Source: Hydrogenophaga sp. (lineage in GTDB: Bacteria; Pseudomonadota; Gammaproteobacteria; Burkholderiales; Burkholderiaceae_C). Taken from it: DNA of 64,000 nucleotides. Within the stretch, counting starts at the first letter, position 1. Each line of letters starts with the position of its first letter. The notes under the pieces were generated by a model, which was given only the letters and a program-made list of their open reading frames with translations, ran no database searches and was not told the origin of the DNA. A program made the translations under genes and the position numbers. The stretch lies in NCBI RefSeq assembly GCF_030158645.1, contig NZ_JAOASO010000168.1, positions 33,695-97,694 on the forward strand, read 5' to 3'. Positions 7,840 to 19,237 of the stretch are shown piece after piece.

Positions 7840-10038
7840 TCAGTACTTCAGGCGCGAAAAATAGGTCTTCTGAGCGGCTTCGCGCGCCTGCCCCAGCGTG
7901 TGGATGCCCTGCTGCGCCAGCAGCGGGATCAGCTTGATGAAGATTTCCGCCGTCACCATGGCATCGCCCATCGCCGTGTGGCGGCCGATCACCGGCACAT
8001 CAAACCGTTCGGCAATCGCCTCCAGCCGGTGTGAATCCTGGCTGGGGTGAATCACCGCCGACAGCAACAGCGTGTCGAGCACCGGTTGATCGAACACCAC
8101 GCCGGTGGACTTCTCCTTGATCTGCAGAAAACGCATGTCGAAGGCGGCGTTGTGCGCCACCAGCACCGTGTCCTGCGCGAAGGCATGGAAAGCCGGCAAC
8201 ACCTCGCCGATCTTCGGTTGACCCACCACCATCGCGGGCTGGATGCCGTGGATGGGAATCGAGGCCGCCGGGATGCTGCGCTGCGGATCCACCAGCTGCT
8301 CGAAACACTCCTGCCGAAGCAGCTTGCCGTTGACGATGCGCGCCGCGCCGATCTGGATGATCTCGTCGCCCATGGAGGGCTCCAGCCCGGTGGTCTCGGT
8401 GTCGAACACGGTGTAGACCAGATCGGCCAGGCGACGCTCATCCAGCGAGCGGGTCTGTTCGGTGGTTTTGAAGAGATCGAAGTCGTAATACTCGGGCCGG
8501 CTCTCGCTGCGCACGAAGTTGAGCGCATCGGCCTGGTCCCGCGGATCGGCCAGTGGCAGCAGGATGCGGAAAAATGCCTGGTGGCGCGTGCGCTCGCGCT
8601 CGAACCAGAAGGCGCCACCGTGACGCTCGATCACGTCGCGCACACTCAGACTCGTGACCTCGTTGCCGACCTTCAGCGCCTCCATTTCCCAACTCATCAC
8701 CGTCTCGTTACTGATCGCCTGCCCGGACCAGATCAAATCGAGCTGCGCCTTGCCGGCACTGCCGGTGGCCGTGTCCAGCCGCAACTGCACGAAGCGCACA
8801 CCGAACTCCTCGGCCAGGCGGCCGGCGAGATACACCAGCACTTGCAACAACGAAAAGCTCTCGACCTTGAGCCACAGGGTCGGATTCACCTCCAGCGCGC
8901 TGGCGGGCAGACCAGTCACGGTCTCGATGCGGCGCATCGCCGCCGACACCAGGTCGGCTCCCAGCATGTCTTCCAGCGGCCAGCGGGTCTTGAGGTTGTG
9001 CGCGTTGTCCGATTCGATCGTCACGATGCGCCGCGCCAGCGCACCGCTCTCTTCCCGGATCACGCGCAGGAACCGGTCGCGTCCGGCGGGCTCCAGATCG
9101 GGGTGGTCCAGCACGTCCAGCGCGGCCTGCATGTTGGCCAGGGCCGAGCGCGTGCCTTCGGTCAGGGTGTGCAGCACCCGGTCGCGTGCCGATTCGGCCT
9201 CGAACTCGCGCGTGATGTTGTCGAGCATGAGCACGAAGCCGGTGAGCTCCGCCCGGTCGGCCGCGTCTTCAGCGCTCTGGGCCTGCGCCGAGCGCACCGG
9301 CGCCATCTGCACCCGCAGCAACTGACCCGCCGGTGTGGTGGTGACGAGCTGGGCCGACGGCTGGGCAACCCCCGCGAGCATGCGCTGCTGGATGTTCTCC
9401 AGCGCATGCGCCACCAGCTTGCGGTCAAACACCGTGTAGATCGAGCGCCCCAGGCCGATCAGCTCGGCGCCACCGCCCACCTCGGGCGCTTGCGAGAGCG
9501 CCCGGAACTGCTGGCGAGCGCGCTGGTTGTAGAGCAGGATGCGCCCGTCCAGATTGCACACCACCACACTCTGCGTGAGCTCGGCCATCAACGCAGCCAG
9601 CCGGATTTTTTCCTGCTCGATGTCGCGGCTGGCTTCCTGCACGCGCGCGTCCATCTCGCTGCCCAGCCGCGTGCGCTGGGCCACCAGCTGGTTGACCACC
9701 TCGGTGAGTGCGCGGTTTTCAGCGCTGCCCTGTGGCGGCAGGCTGCGGGCCACATCGGTGCGCACCAGCACCATGCCCTCCTCGGCCAGCTGGGCGGCGG
9801 GTTCGATGAAGTGCTGGATGAGCGCACGCACCGTGAACGCCAGCGCGCCGAACAACACCACGACCATCATGGCCACCAGCGTGCCGCGCGTGCTCAGCAG
9901 ATCCAGCATCCGTTCGCGCTGTGCCTCATCCAGCGTCGACCAGACGATGCCCGCCGTGGCGCCCAGCCACAGCAACACCGCGGCGCCAGCCAGCCCCACG
10001 CCGAGCCACAACCGCCGGTCAACGGGTCGTCGGCTCAT
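7840..10038 (-). CDS. Membrane-anchored kinase-like/DnaQ-family 3'-5' exonuclease fusion
   Basis: A 732-residue fusion. Two N-terminal membrane helices (about 9-30 and 52-70) lead to a HAMP-like helix and a PAS-like domain (SVVVCNLDGRILLYNQRA). Next is a helical and ATPase-like region resembling a histidine kinase core but lacking a clear phospho-His box and canonical N and G boxes. The C-terminal third is a DEDDh exonuclease: VFDTETTG (first D and E), HNAAFDMRFL (second D) and HTAMGDAMVT (His and last D). The ATG at 10036-10038 overlaps the receiver stop by 4 bases (ATGA), so the two are coupled. The sequence supports nuclease activity; its substrate is unknown. Confidence 0.85.
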   Translation of the reverse strand: MSRRPVDRRLWLGVGLAGAAVLLWLGATAGIVWSTLDEAQRERMLDLLSTRGTLVAMMVVVLFGALAFTVRALIQHFIEPAAQLAEEGMVLVRTDVARSLPPQGSAENRALTEVVNQLVAQRTRLGSEMDARVQEASRDIEQEKIRLAALMAELTQSVVVCNLDGRILLYNQRARQQFRALSQAPEVGGGAELIGLGRSIYTVFDRKLVAHALENIQQRMLAGVAQPSAQLVTTTPAGQLLRVQMAPVRSAQAQSAEDAADRAELTGFVLMLDNITREFEAESARDRVLHTLTEGTRSALANMQAALDVLDHPDLEPAGRDRFLRVIREESGALARRIVTIESDNAHNLKTRWPLEDMLGADLVSAAMRRIETVTGLPASALEVNPTLWLKVESFSLLQVLVYLAGRLAEEFGVRFVQLRLDTATGSAGKAQLDLIWSGQAISNETVMSWEMEALKVGNEVTSLSVRDVIERHGGAFWFERERTRHQAFFRILLPLADPRDQADALNFVRSESRPEYYDFDLFKTTEQTRSLDERRLADLVYTVFDTETTGLEPSMGDEIIQIGAARIVNGKLLRQECFEQLVDPQRSIPAASIPIHGIQPAMVVGQPKIGEVLPAFHAFAQDTVLVAHNAAFDMRFLQIKEKSTGVVFDQPVLDTLLLSAVIHPSQDSHRLEAIAERFDVPVIGRHTAMGDAMVTAEIFIKLIPLLAQQGIHTLGQAREAAQKTYFSRLKY

Positions 10039-10409
10039 GGCGCAGGTTCCAGCAGCTCGCGCACTTTCTGCACCAACTCCCGGGTGGAAAACGGCTTGGT
10101 CATGTAAGCGTCGGCGCCCAGCGCCAGGCCCTTGGCCACGTCGGTGTCGCGCCCCTTGGCGGTGAGCATCACGATGAGCGTGTCGCGCAGGCTCTCGCTG
10201 GCGCGCACCTCGCTGCAGACATCAAAACCGGTCTTCACCGGCATCATCACATCGAGCAGCACCAGCGCCGGTCGCTCGCGCACGATGGCCTCGATGGCTT
10301 CCTGCCCGTCGCGCGCGAGCACCACCTCGAACCCTTCGCGCTTCATCAGGAATTCCAGCGAGATCAGGATGTTGGGCTCGTCGTCGGCGATCAGGATTTT
10401 GTGGCTCAC
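10035..10409 (-). CDS. Single-domain response regulator (receiver only)
   Basis: 124 residues, a complete CheY-like receiver: acidic pocket D9/D10, phospho-acceptor D53 in LLDVMMPVKTG, Thr in MLTAKG and the conserved Lys in YMTKPFS. No DNA-binding domain follows. The GTG start (10407-10409) overlaps the kinase stop (GTGA), and its own stop overlaps the exonuclease ATG. The three genes therefore form a tightly coupled relay in which the kinase probably phosphorylates this protein. Confidence 0.9.
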   Translation of the reverse strand: MSHKILIADDEPNILISLEFLMKREGFEVVLARDGQEAIEAIVRERPALVLLDVMMPVKTGFDVCSEVRASESLRDTLIVMLTAKGRDTDVAKGLALGADAYMTKPFSTRELVQKVRELLEPAP

Positions 10410-13156
10410 GGTGCGTCTCCTTGCGTTGTTGTCGGTCGGTGGCGGGGCAACGAGAAGCCGAACACCGCACCCTGCCCCGCCGTGGACCGCAGCCACATGC
10501 GCCCGCCCAGGTGCGTCACGATCTGGCGGCTGATCGGCAAGCCCAGGCCCGTGCCGCCGGGCCGGTAATGCGCATCCCCCGCGATCTGGCGAAACTTCTC
10601 GAACACCATGCTTTGCTGTTCGGGCGCAATGCCCGGCCCGTTGTCCTGCACTTCCACTTCGACACCTTCCTCGCGGTCCTTCAGGCTCAACACCACACAC
10701 CCGGTGTCGCGCGGCGCGTACTTGGCGGCGTTCGACAGCAGGTTGAGCACCACCTGCATCAGGCGGTCGGCGTCGGCCTGCAGCGGCTGCACCCGAGGCG
10801 GCACATCCAGCACCAGCCGCACACCGCGCTCGCGCAGCGGCTCGGCCATGGTGCCGGCGGCCTGTTCCAGCAGCGCTTTCATGTCCACCTCGTCGTCGTG
10901 CCACTCGGCGTGGCCCGCCTCGATCTTGGCCATGTCCAGCACCTGGTTCACCAAGCGGCTCAGCCGTTCGGCCTCGCCCACGATGATGCCCACAAACTGT
11001 TGCCGTTGCACGGTGTCCATTTCTGCATCGTCCCGCATGAGTTCGGCCAGGGCCCTGATCGAGGTCAAGGGCGTGCGCAGTTCGTGCGTCACCGACGACA
11101 TGAAATCGTCCTTGAGCCGGTCCAGGCTCTTGAGCTGTTCGTTGGCCTGACGCAGGTCGGCGGTGGCCCGCTCCAGCGACTGAGACTTCTCCTCCAGCGC
11201 GTGCGAATAGGCGCGCAGCTGCGAGGCTTCGTCGAGGATGCGCATCACGTCGTCCAGGTCCAGCGCCTCCTCCTCCACCACCGAGGCCACCATCACCCGC
11301 GCCGACGCGCTGCCGATGGCACCCGCCAGCTGGGTTTCCACAAAATGCACCAGGCGCGCGTCGGCGGGGATCTGTTCGATCTGCCGCGCGCCCACCCGCA
11401 CGGCATAGCCTTCGAACAGGCGCTGCGCCGCCTCCACGCCGAGGAAACGTCCCACCAGCGGCAGCAGGGCCGACACCTGCGCCTTGCCCTGCCAGAACAC
11501 CGGGCGCGAAGCCGGCGTGCGTTGGAACACATCCACAAACAACACGGCCTGGCTGGTTTCGCGCGCGGTGGGCGCCCGCCAGAGCGACACACCCACATAG
11601 GCCGCCACGTTGGCCAGCAGGCTCCAGATCAGCGAATGCGTGAGGTTGTCGAGCCCGGCCAGGCCCAGAAAGGCCTCGGGCTTGAGCAGCCACCAGCCCC
11701 AGGGCCCCTGTTCCAGGAAGCCGGCGGTCAGCCAGCCCGACTTGACCAGCGAGGGCAGCATGAGGGTGTAGGCCCAGCATGCAAAACCCAGCAGCAGCCC
11801 CGCCAGCGCCCCGCGCTGCGTGCCGCCCTTCCAGTACATGCCGCCCAGCAGTGCGGGTGCAAACTGCGCCACCGCTGCAAAGCTGATGAGGCCGATGCTC
11901 ACCAGCGCGTAGGCCTCGCCAGCCAGGTGAAAGTACAGATAGCCCAGCAGCAGGATGCCCAGGATGGCCAGGCGCCGGATGCGCAGCAGCACCGCGGTGA
12001 GGTCACCGCTGGCGCGCGCGCCAAAGCGCCGCATGCGCAGCAGCAGCGGCATCACCAGGTCGTTGCAGACCATGGTGGACACCGCGATGGCTTCGACGAT
12101 CACCATGCCGGTGGCGGCCGAGAGTCCGCCCACGAAGGCGAACAGCGCCAGCGCGCCCTGCCCCTGCGACAACGGCAGCGAGAGAACAAAGGTCTCGGGG
12201 TCCATGCGCCCGGGGCCAAAGTGCAGCAGACCGCCCAGCGCGATGGGCAACACAAAGAGGTTGATCAGCAACAAGTACAGCGGAAACGCCCAGACCGCTC
12301 GGCGCAGGTGGTTCTCGTCCACGTTTTCCACCACCATCACCTGGAACTGACGCGGCAAAAAAATCACCGACAGCATGGCCAGCAAGGTCAGGCCCAACCA
12401 CTGCGCGTAAGCAAACGGCTGACCCTGGCCAAACTGCATCAGGCGGCGCAGCTCATCCACCGCGTGGGCCTGGTCAAACAGCGCCGCCGGGCTGGCAAAG
12501 AGGCCGAAGCAGACGAACAGACCCACCGCCATGAACGCCACCAGCTTGACCACCGACTCGAACGCAATCGCCGCCACCATGCCTTCGTGGCGCTCGGTGC
12601 TGTCCAGGTGGCGCGCGCCAAACACGATGGTGAAACCGGCGAGGGCCAGCGCCACGTACAGCGTGCTGTCGCTCCACCAGTCGGCACTCTGCACCGCCGG
12701 CATGCCCAGCGGGGAGGTGAGCACCGCGTACCCGCTGGCAATGGCCTTGAGCTGCAGCGCAATGTAGGGAACGATGCCCACCACCGTGATGAGCGTCACC
12801 AGGCCGGCCAGCAGCGGGCTCTTGCCGTAGCGGCTGGCGATGAAGTCGGCAATCGACGTGATGCGATAGGTCTTGGCGATGCGGATCATCTTTCGCACCA
12901 CCATCCAGGCCAGCAACATGGCCAGCATGGGTCCGAGGTAGATCGGCAAAAACCACACACCGGAACTGGCCGCGCGCCCCACGCTGCCGAAGTAGGTCCA
13001 GGCGGTGCAGTACACCGCCATGGACAAGGCGTAGACCCACGGACTGGAGATCACCGAGCGCCCCTGCGCGGCCCGCAGGTCGCCCCAATGAGCCACCGCA
13101 AACAGCAGCAGCAGGTAGGCAAAGGAGACGCCGATGACCAGCGGGGCCGGGAGCAT
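10406..13156 (-). CDS. Transporter-linked hybrid sensor histidine kinase (CrbS-like)
   Basis: 916 residues. The N-terminal half (about 1-480) is a sodium:solute symporter-like module with many membrane helices and the signature FLPRQFQVMVVENV. It is followed by a linker and a coiled coil, then a kinase core with H691 in SVTHELRTPLTSIRAL, the N box VVLNLLSNAAKYAP and the G boxes QDNGPGIAP and GGTGLGLPIS. CrbS-type kinases control acetate utilisation in Vibrio and Pseudomonas (known for the family). The ATG at 13154-13156 gives the usual start; the longer open frame upstream overlaps the small membrane gene. Input is probably a carboxylate or its transport state (inference). Confidence 0.9.
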   Translation of the reverse strand: MLPAPLVIGVSFAYLLLLFAVAHWGDLRAAQGRSVISSPWVYALSMAVYCTAWTYFGSVGRAASSGVWFLPIYLGPMLAMLLAWMVVRKMIRIAKTYRITSIADFIASRYGKSPLLAGLVTLITVVGIVPYIALQLKAIASGYAVLTSPLGMPAVQSADWWSDSTLYVALALAGFTIVFGARHLDSTERHEGMVAAIAFESVVKLVAFMAVGLFVCFGLFASPAALFDQAHAVDELRRLMQFGQGQPFAYAQWLGLTLLAMLSVIFLPRQFQVMVVENVDENHLRRAVWAFPLYLLLINLFVLPIALGGLLHFGPGRMDPETFVLSLPLSQGQGALALFAFVGGLSAATGMVIVEAIAVSTMVCNDLVMPLLLRMRRFGARASGDLTAVLLRIRRLAILGILLLGYLYFHLAGEAYALVSIGLISFAAVAQFAPALLGGMYWKGGTQRGALAGLLLGFACWAYTLMLPSLVKSGWLTAGFLEQGPWGWWLLKPEAFLGLAGLDNLTHSLIWSLLANVAAYVGVSLWRAPTARETSQAVLFVDVFQRTPASRPVFWQGKAQVSALLPLVGRFLGVEAAQRLFEGYAVRVGARQIEQIPADARLVHFVETQLAGAIGSASARVMVASVVEEEALDLDDVMRILDEASQLRAYSHALEEKSQSLERATADLRQANEQLKSLDRLKDDFMSSVTHELRTPLTSIRALAELMRDDAEMDTVQRQQFVGIIVGEAERLSRLVNQVLDMAKIEAGHAEWHDDEVDMKALLEQAAGTMAEPLRERGVRLVLDVPPRVQPLQADADRLMQVVLNLLSNAAKYAPRDTGCVVLSLKDREEGVEVEVQDNGPGIAPEQQSMVFEKFRQIAGDAHYRPGGTGLGLPISRQIVTHLGGRMWLRSTAGQGAVFGFSLPRHRPTTTQGDAP

Positions 13157-13158
13157 GG

Positions 13159-13371
13159 TCAGTCGGCTGGTGGCACGTTGCTGCGGTGTTCCACCACCCA
13201 GGCGAGGGCCGCAATCAGCACACCCCAGATGACGAAAAGCGCCAGCGGAAACAGGGGCAGACCCCACACGCGCGCGTCGTGGTCCCACAAGGCCAGCAAG
13301 GGAAAGTTGAACAACGCCGCAGCGGCGAAGAACAGGGCCACCAGGCGCTGGGCGGCAAGGCCTTTGAACAT
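13159..13371 (-). CDS. Small two-helix membrane protein upstream of the sensor kinase
   Basis: 70 residues with two hydrophobic segments (RLVALFFAAAALFNFPLLAL and LALFVIWGVLIAALAWVVEH). GGAG precedes the ATG at 13369-13371. The stop codon lies 2 bases before the kinase start (TGACCATG), so it is the first gene of the kinase-receiver-exonuclease operon. Similar short proteins accompany CrbS-like kinases. It may help assemble the transporter module (inference). Confidence 0.8.
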   Translation of the reverse strand: MFKGLAAQRLVALFFAAAALFNFPLLALWDHDARVWGLPLFPLALFVIWGVLIAALAWVVEHRSNVPPAD

Positions 13372-13466
13372 GGTTGTCTCCTCGATCGTCCGCCGCGGCC
13401 GCTGACCGCTGGTGGCCTATTCGATTGTGCGCCATGCGCCGACCTTGCACCGACGCGGCATGGCCA

Positions 13467-13500
13467 TGAAAAAAGCGGCAGGGTTGCCCGCTGCCGCTTT
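13467..13500 (-). terminator. Intrinsic terminator after ppsA
   Basis: On the minus strand the stem AAAGCGGCAG/CTGCCGCTTT with a 9-base loop is followed by a T run, 28 bases downstream of the ppsA stop codon. Confidence 0.88.
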
Positions 13501-13528
13501 GCCGCTCAGACGCCGCAGCGCCGGGGGT

Positions 13529-15940
<2,412 letters not shown>

Positions 15941-16045
15941 GGGAAAACTCCTAAGGTTGAAAAACCGGGGGTTCCATGCGGGGGGCTGGTGACCTGTTGT
16001 TCTGTTGTGGGTCTGGCACCGGGCAGGGAGGCAAATGAGACGGCA

Positions 16046-16064
16046 GGGCCATTGATAATGGCCC
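16046..16064. promoter_or_regulatory. Inverted repeat between ppsA and ppsR
   Basis: A perfect palindrome GGGCCATT-gat-AATGGCCC lies 34 bases before the ppsR ATG in the 158-base divergent intergenic region. It contains GATAAT, which could be a -10 element for ppsR. It is either an operator for both genes or a stem at the start of the ppsR transcript. No regulator can be named from sequence. Confidence 0.45.
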
Positions 16065-16098
16065 CGACACAACACCCGGTATTGTAAGGACGCGCCCC

Positions 16099-16920
16099 AT
16101 GCCCAACCGAACGGTCTTCTTCATCTCCGACGGCACCGGCATCACCGCCGAGACCTTTGGCAACGCCCTGCTGGCCCAGTTCGAGATCGAGGTGCGGCGC
16201 GTGCGCCTGCCGTTTCTGGACAGCGTGGACAAGGCGCACCAGGCGGTGCGCCAGATCAACCACACCGCCGAGATCGAGGGCAAACGCCCGCTGGTCTTCA
16301 CCACCGTGGTCAACATGGAGGTGCTGGCCGTGTTTCAGAACCACTGCAACGGCATGATGCTCGACATGTTCGGCACCTTCGTGGAGCCCATGGAGCAGGA
16401 GCTGGGCATCAAGTCCAACCACCGCGTGGGGCGCTTTTCGGACGCCTCCAAGAGCAAGGCCTACAACGACCGCATCGAGGCGATCAACTTCTCGCTGGCG
16501 CACGACGACGGCCAGAGCCACAAGGACCTGCAAGGGTCGGATGTGATCCTGGTGGGGGTGAGCCGCAGCGGCAAGACACCGACCTCGCTCTACCTGGCCA
16601 TGCAATACGGTCTGAAGGCGTCCAACTACCCGCTGATCCCCGAAGACTTCGAGCGCCGCAAGCTGCCCCCCGCCCTGGTGCCGCACCGCAAGAAGATCTT
16701 TGGACTGACGATTGCGCCGGAGCGCCTCAGCGAGATCCGCAACGAGCGCCGCCCCAACTCGCGCTACGCGAGCCTGGAGAACTGCCGCATGGAAGTGAGC
16801 GAGGCCGAAGGGATGATGCGGCGCGAGGGCATCCGGTGGTTGTCAACGACCACCAAGTCGATCGAGGAGATTGCGACGACCATCCTGCAGGAAATCCGGC
16901 CCGAACGCCTGGAGTACTGA
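16099..16920 (+). CDS. ppsR: Phosphoenolpyruvate synthase regulatory protein (kinase/pyrophosphorylase)
   Basis: Bifunctional DUF299 enzyme that inactivates PpsA by ADP-dependent phosphorylation and reactivates it by phosphate-dependent dephosphorylation. It has 273 residues, matching the family. The N-terminus [20 protein letters not shown] and the P-loop-like motif GVSRSGKT (residues 153-160) are diagnostic. The ATG at 16099 has AAGGA upstream. It lies divergent to ppsA, so carbon flux into gluconeogenesis is controlled at one locus. Confidence 0.96.
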   Translation: MPNRTVFFISDGTGITAETFGNALLAQFEIEVRRVRLPFLDSVDKAHQAVRQINHTAEIEGKRPLVFTTVVNMEVLAVFQNHCNGMMLDMFGTFVEPMEQELGIKSNHRVGRFSDASKSKAYNDRIEAINFSLAHDDGQSHKDLQGSDVILVGVSRSGKTPTSLYLAMQYGLKASNYPLIPEDFERRKLPPALVPHRKKIFGLTIAPERLSEIRNERRPNSRYASLENCRMEVSEAEGMMRREGIRWLSTTTKSIEEIATTILQEIRPERLEY

Positions 16921-16953
16921 TCCGCCTCCTCCAGTGGCAGGCCACTGCGGGAT

Positions 16954-17226
16954 TCACCGGCGCAAGCGTGAGACCAGTCTGGCGATGCCCAGAACCAGCA
17001 CCAGGATGACCAGGTTCGAAACGAGCCCCGCCAAAATGGCCTGCGTGAGGCTGGCCGAACCACCCGGCATGGTGGTTGGCAGTATCACGGCGACAAACAC
17101 CACGCCGCAGGCCAACGGCAGGACACGCCCGGTCACCGGCGCGGTTCTCAGCATGGTGACCACCAAGGCAATGATCAGGCCGATGCGGAACACGTCGGTC
17201 AATTGCGAGAACACGAGATCAGTCAC
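16954..17226 (-). CDS. Small membrane protein of unknown function
   Basis: 90 residues with three hydrophobic stretches (FRIGLIIALVVTMLRTAP, LACGVVFVAVILPTTM, and LAGLVSNLVILVLVLGIARL). The GTG at 17224-17226 has AGGAAA about 7 bases upstream. The frame is open 17 residues further, but that stretch is charged and lacks a better start. It is not obviously linked to its neighbours and I do not recognise a family. Confidence 0.62.
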   Translation of the reverse strand: MTDLVFSQLTDVFRIGLIIALVVTMLRTAPVTGRVLPLACGVVFVAVILPTTMPGGSASLTQAILAGLVSNLVILVLVLGIARLVSRLRR

Positions 17227-17280
17227 GGGGCGTTTCCTAGGGGTTTGAACGGGCAGCCTGCCCGCCTCTTCATGCACCTT

Positions 17281-17314
17281 GCAAATCCGACGGCGAGATC
17301 ACCATCGGATTTGC
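17281..17314. repeat. Inverted repeat (10-bp arms)
   Basis: GCAAATCCGA at 17281-17290 is mirrored by TCGGATTTGC at 17305-17314 with a 14-base spacer. It lies between a small membrane gene and the MFS terminator and is not followed by a T run on either strand. It could be an operator or an RNA stem. Confidence 0.5.
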
Positions 17315-17360
17315 GAGAAGCAAGCCGACCATCTGCCCAATCGGGAGAAGGTCGGATCGC

Positions 17361-17403
17361 AAAAACAATCGGGCCAAGGTCCCCGGGAGGACCAAGGCCC
17401 GAT
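17361..17403 (-). terminator. Intrinsic terminator after the MFS transporter
   Basis: On the minus strand a long stem (ATCGGGCC...GGTCC against GGACC...GGCCCGAT, arms 17368-17382 and 17389-17403, one 2-base internal mismatch) is followed by TTGTTTTT, 14 bases after the transporter stop codon. Confidence 0.87.
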
Positions 17404-17416
17404 CATCGGCCCGTCA

Positions 17417-19237
17417 TTATCGAGCGGCTGAGTCGCCGGCGAAGATGTCCTTCTTGTGCGTGCCACCCGGCACGAAGATCGTGCCGATCACCACCGTCAT
17501 GACGGCGATCACGATGGCGTACCACAGACCGGAGTAGATGTTCCCGGTCTGCGCTGAGATCGCAAACGCGGTGGCGGGCATCAGACCACCGAACCAGCCG
17601 TTGCCGATGTGATACGGCAGCGACAGACCGGAGTAGCGGATGCGGGTCGGGAACATTTCCACCAGCATGGCGGCAATCGGGCCGTAGACCATGGTCACCA
17701 GGATGACGAGATAAGTCAGGATGGCAACGATGGTGAGCTTCTGCGCCGAGAAGATGTCGAAGAAGTGATTGGCTTTGGCGATGGATGTGTTGTCGGCCGG
17801 CACCAGCGGATAACCCGCCTGCTTCAGCGCGGCATTCAGGCTGCCGTCGAAGGTGGCTTTCGCTTTCTTCAGCTCATCGCCGGTCAACTTGCTCGCGTCG
17901 TACGACACGATGGCGGTCTCACCCACCTTGACGGTGGCAACCGTGCCGGCCGCGCTCTCGATGGTCTCGTAGTTCACCGAGGTGCGGGCCAGTTGTGCCT
18001 TGGCAATGTCGCAGGACGACGTGAACTTCACCGTGCCGGTCGGGTTGAACTGGAACGAGCAGTCGGTCGGCGACACCGTCACCGTGACGGGCGTCTGGTG
18101 TGCCGTGTAGAGCGCCGGGTTGGCGGTCTTGGTCAGGGCCGTGAACACCGGCAGGAAGGTGAGCGCACCCAGCAGGCAGCCGGTCAGGATGATGGGCTTG
18201 CGGCCAATGCGGTCGGACAGCGCGCCGAAGACCAGGAAGCCACCCGTGCCCAGGATCAGCGACCAGGCGACCATGACGTTGGCGGTGAAGCTGTCGACCT
18301 TGATCACGTTCTGCATGAAGAACAGCGCATAGAACTGGCCGGTGTACCAAACGACGGCCTGACCAGCGACCAGACCCAGCAGCGCGAGCAGTGCGATCTT
18401 GCCGTTTTTCCAGTTGCCGAAGGCTTCGCTCAGCGGAGCCTTGGACGTGCGACCCTCTTCCTTCATTTTCTTGAAGGCCGGGCTCTCGTTCATCTGCAGT
18501 CGGATGTAGAGCGAGATGGCCAGCAGGAAGATCGAGCCAATGAACGGAATGCGCCAGCCCCAGGCGTTGAACGCCTTGACCATGGTCGGATTGCCGTCGG
18601 CCATCAGGACCGCCACGCCATCCTTCAGCAGAGGCACATCGGGGTAGGCACCGTTGACGTAGCCTTGAACCGACAGGATCACGATCAGCGACAGCAGCAG
18701 GCCCAGCGTTGCCGTGGTCTGGATGAAGGCGGTGAAGTAACCACGCTGGTTGGCGGGCGCGTGTTCGGCCACGTAGATGGCTGCACCACCGTACTCGCCG
18801 CCCAGGGCCAGACCCTGCGCCATGCGCAGCAGGATCAGGATGATGGGCGCCGCCGTGCCGATGGTTTCATAGTTGGGCAGGATGCCCACCAGGAAGGTCG
18901 AGACGCCCATGATGACGATGGTCATCAGGAAGGTGTACTTGCGACCGATCATGTCGCCCAGCATGCCGAACACCAGCGCGCCGAAGGGGCGCACGATGAA
19001 GCCGGCAGCGAAGGCCAGCAGCGCGAACACGTTGCGCGTGCTTTCAGGGAAAGCGGTGAAGAACTGGGCTCCGATGATGGCCGCCAGCGAGCCATACAAA
19101 TAGAAGTCGTACCACTCGAAAATCGTGCCCGCGGAAGAGGCCATGATGACCTTCTTCTCTTCGCGGGTCATCGGACGGGATCGCTCCCGCACATTGTTCG
19201 CCATGTCAGCTGTTGCCATTGTTTTCGCTTGCTCCAT
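17417..19237 (-). CDS. MFS transporter, metabolite:H+ symporter (MHS/ProP-like) type
   Basis: Inner-membrane proton symporter of the MHS branch (shikimate, alpha-ketoglutarate, proline/betaine carriers). It has 606 residues and twelve predicted helices. Family motifs include IFEWYDFYLYGSLAA near the N-terminus, the loop motif GMLGDMIGRKYTFL and the second-half repeat GALSDRIGRKPII. Members usually have about 430-550 residues. The extra length is a segment of roughly 130 residues in the loop after helix 9, beginning after TKTANPALYTAHQ, with two cysteines and Thr/Ser/Val-rich strands. The start is uncertain: ATGs at 19237, 19219 and 19204 are all possible. The substrate cannot be read from sequence. 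Confidence 0.87.
   Translation of the reverse strand: MEQAKTMATADMANNVRERSRPMTREEKKVIMASSAGTIFEWYDFYLYGSLAAIIGAQFFTAFPESTRNVFALLAFAAGFIVRPFGALVFGMLGDMIGRKYTFLMTIVIMGVSTFLVGILPNYETIGTAAPIILILLRMAQGLALGGEYGGAAIYVAEHAPANQRGYFTAFIQTTATLGLLLSLIVILSVQGYVNGAYPDVPLLKDGVAVLMADGNPTMVKAFNAWGWRIPFIGSIFLLAISLYIRLQMNESPAFKKMKEEGRTSKAPLSEAFGNWKNGKIALLALLGLVAGQAVVWYTGQFYALFFMQNVIKVDSFTANVMVAWSLILGTGGFLVFGALSDRIGRKPIILTGCLLGALTFLPVFTALTKTANPALYTAHQTPVTVTVSPTDCSFQFNPTGTVKFTSSCDIAKAQLARTSVNYETIESAAGTVATVKVGETAIVSYDASKLTGDELKKAKATFDGSLNAALKQAGYPLVPADNTSIAKANHFFDIFSAQKLTIVAILTYLVILVTMVYGPIAAMLVEMFPTRIRYSGLSLPYHIGNGWFGGLMPATAFAISAQTGNIYSGLWYAIVIAVMTVVIGTIFVPGGTHKKDIFAGDSAAR

Noticed and set aside
10421..13405. 994-codon plus-strand open frame opposite the sensor kinase
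   Set aside because: It is a GC-rich shadow; the translation is His/Gln/Arg-rich with no domain, and the minus strand encodes a full transporter-kinase.
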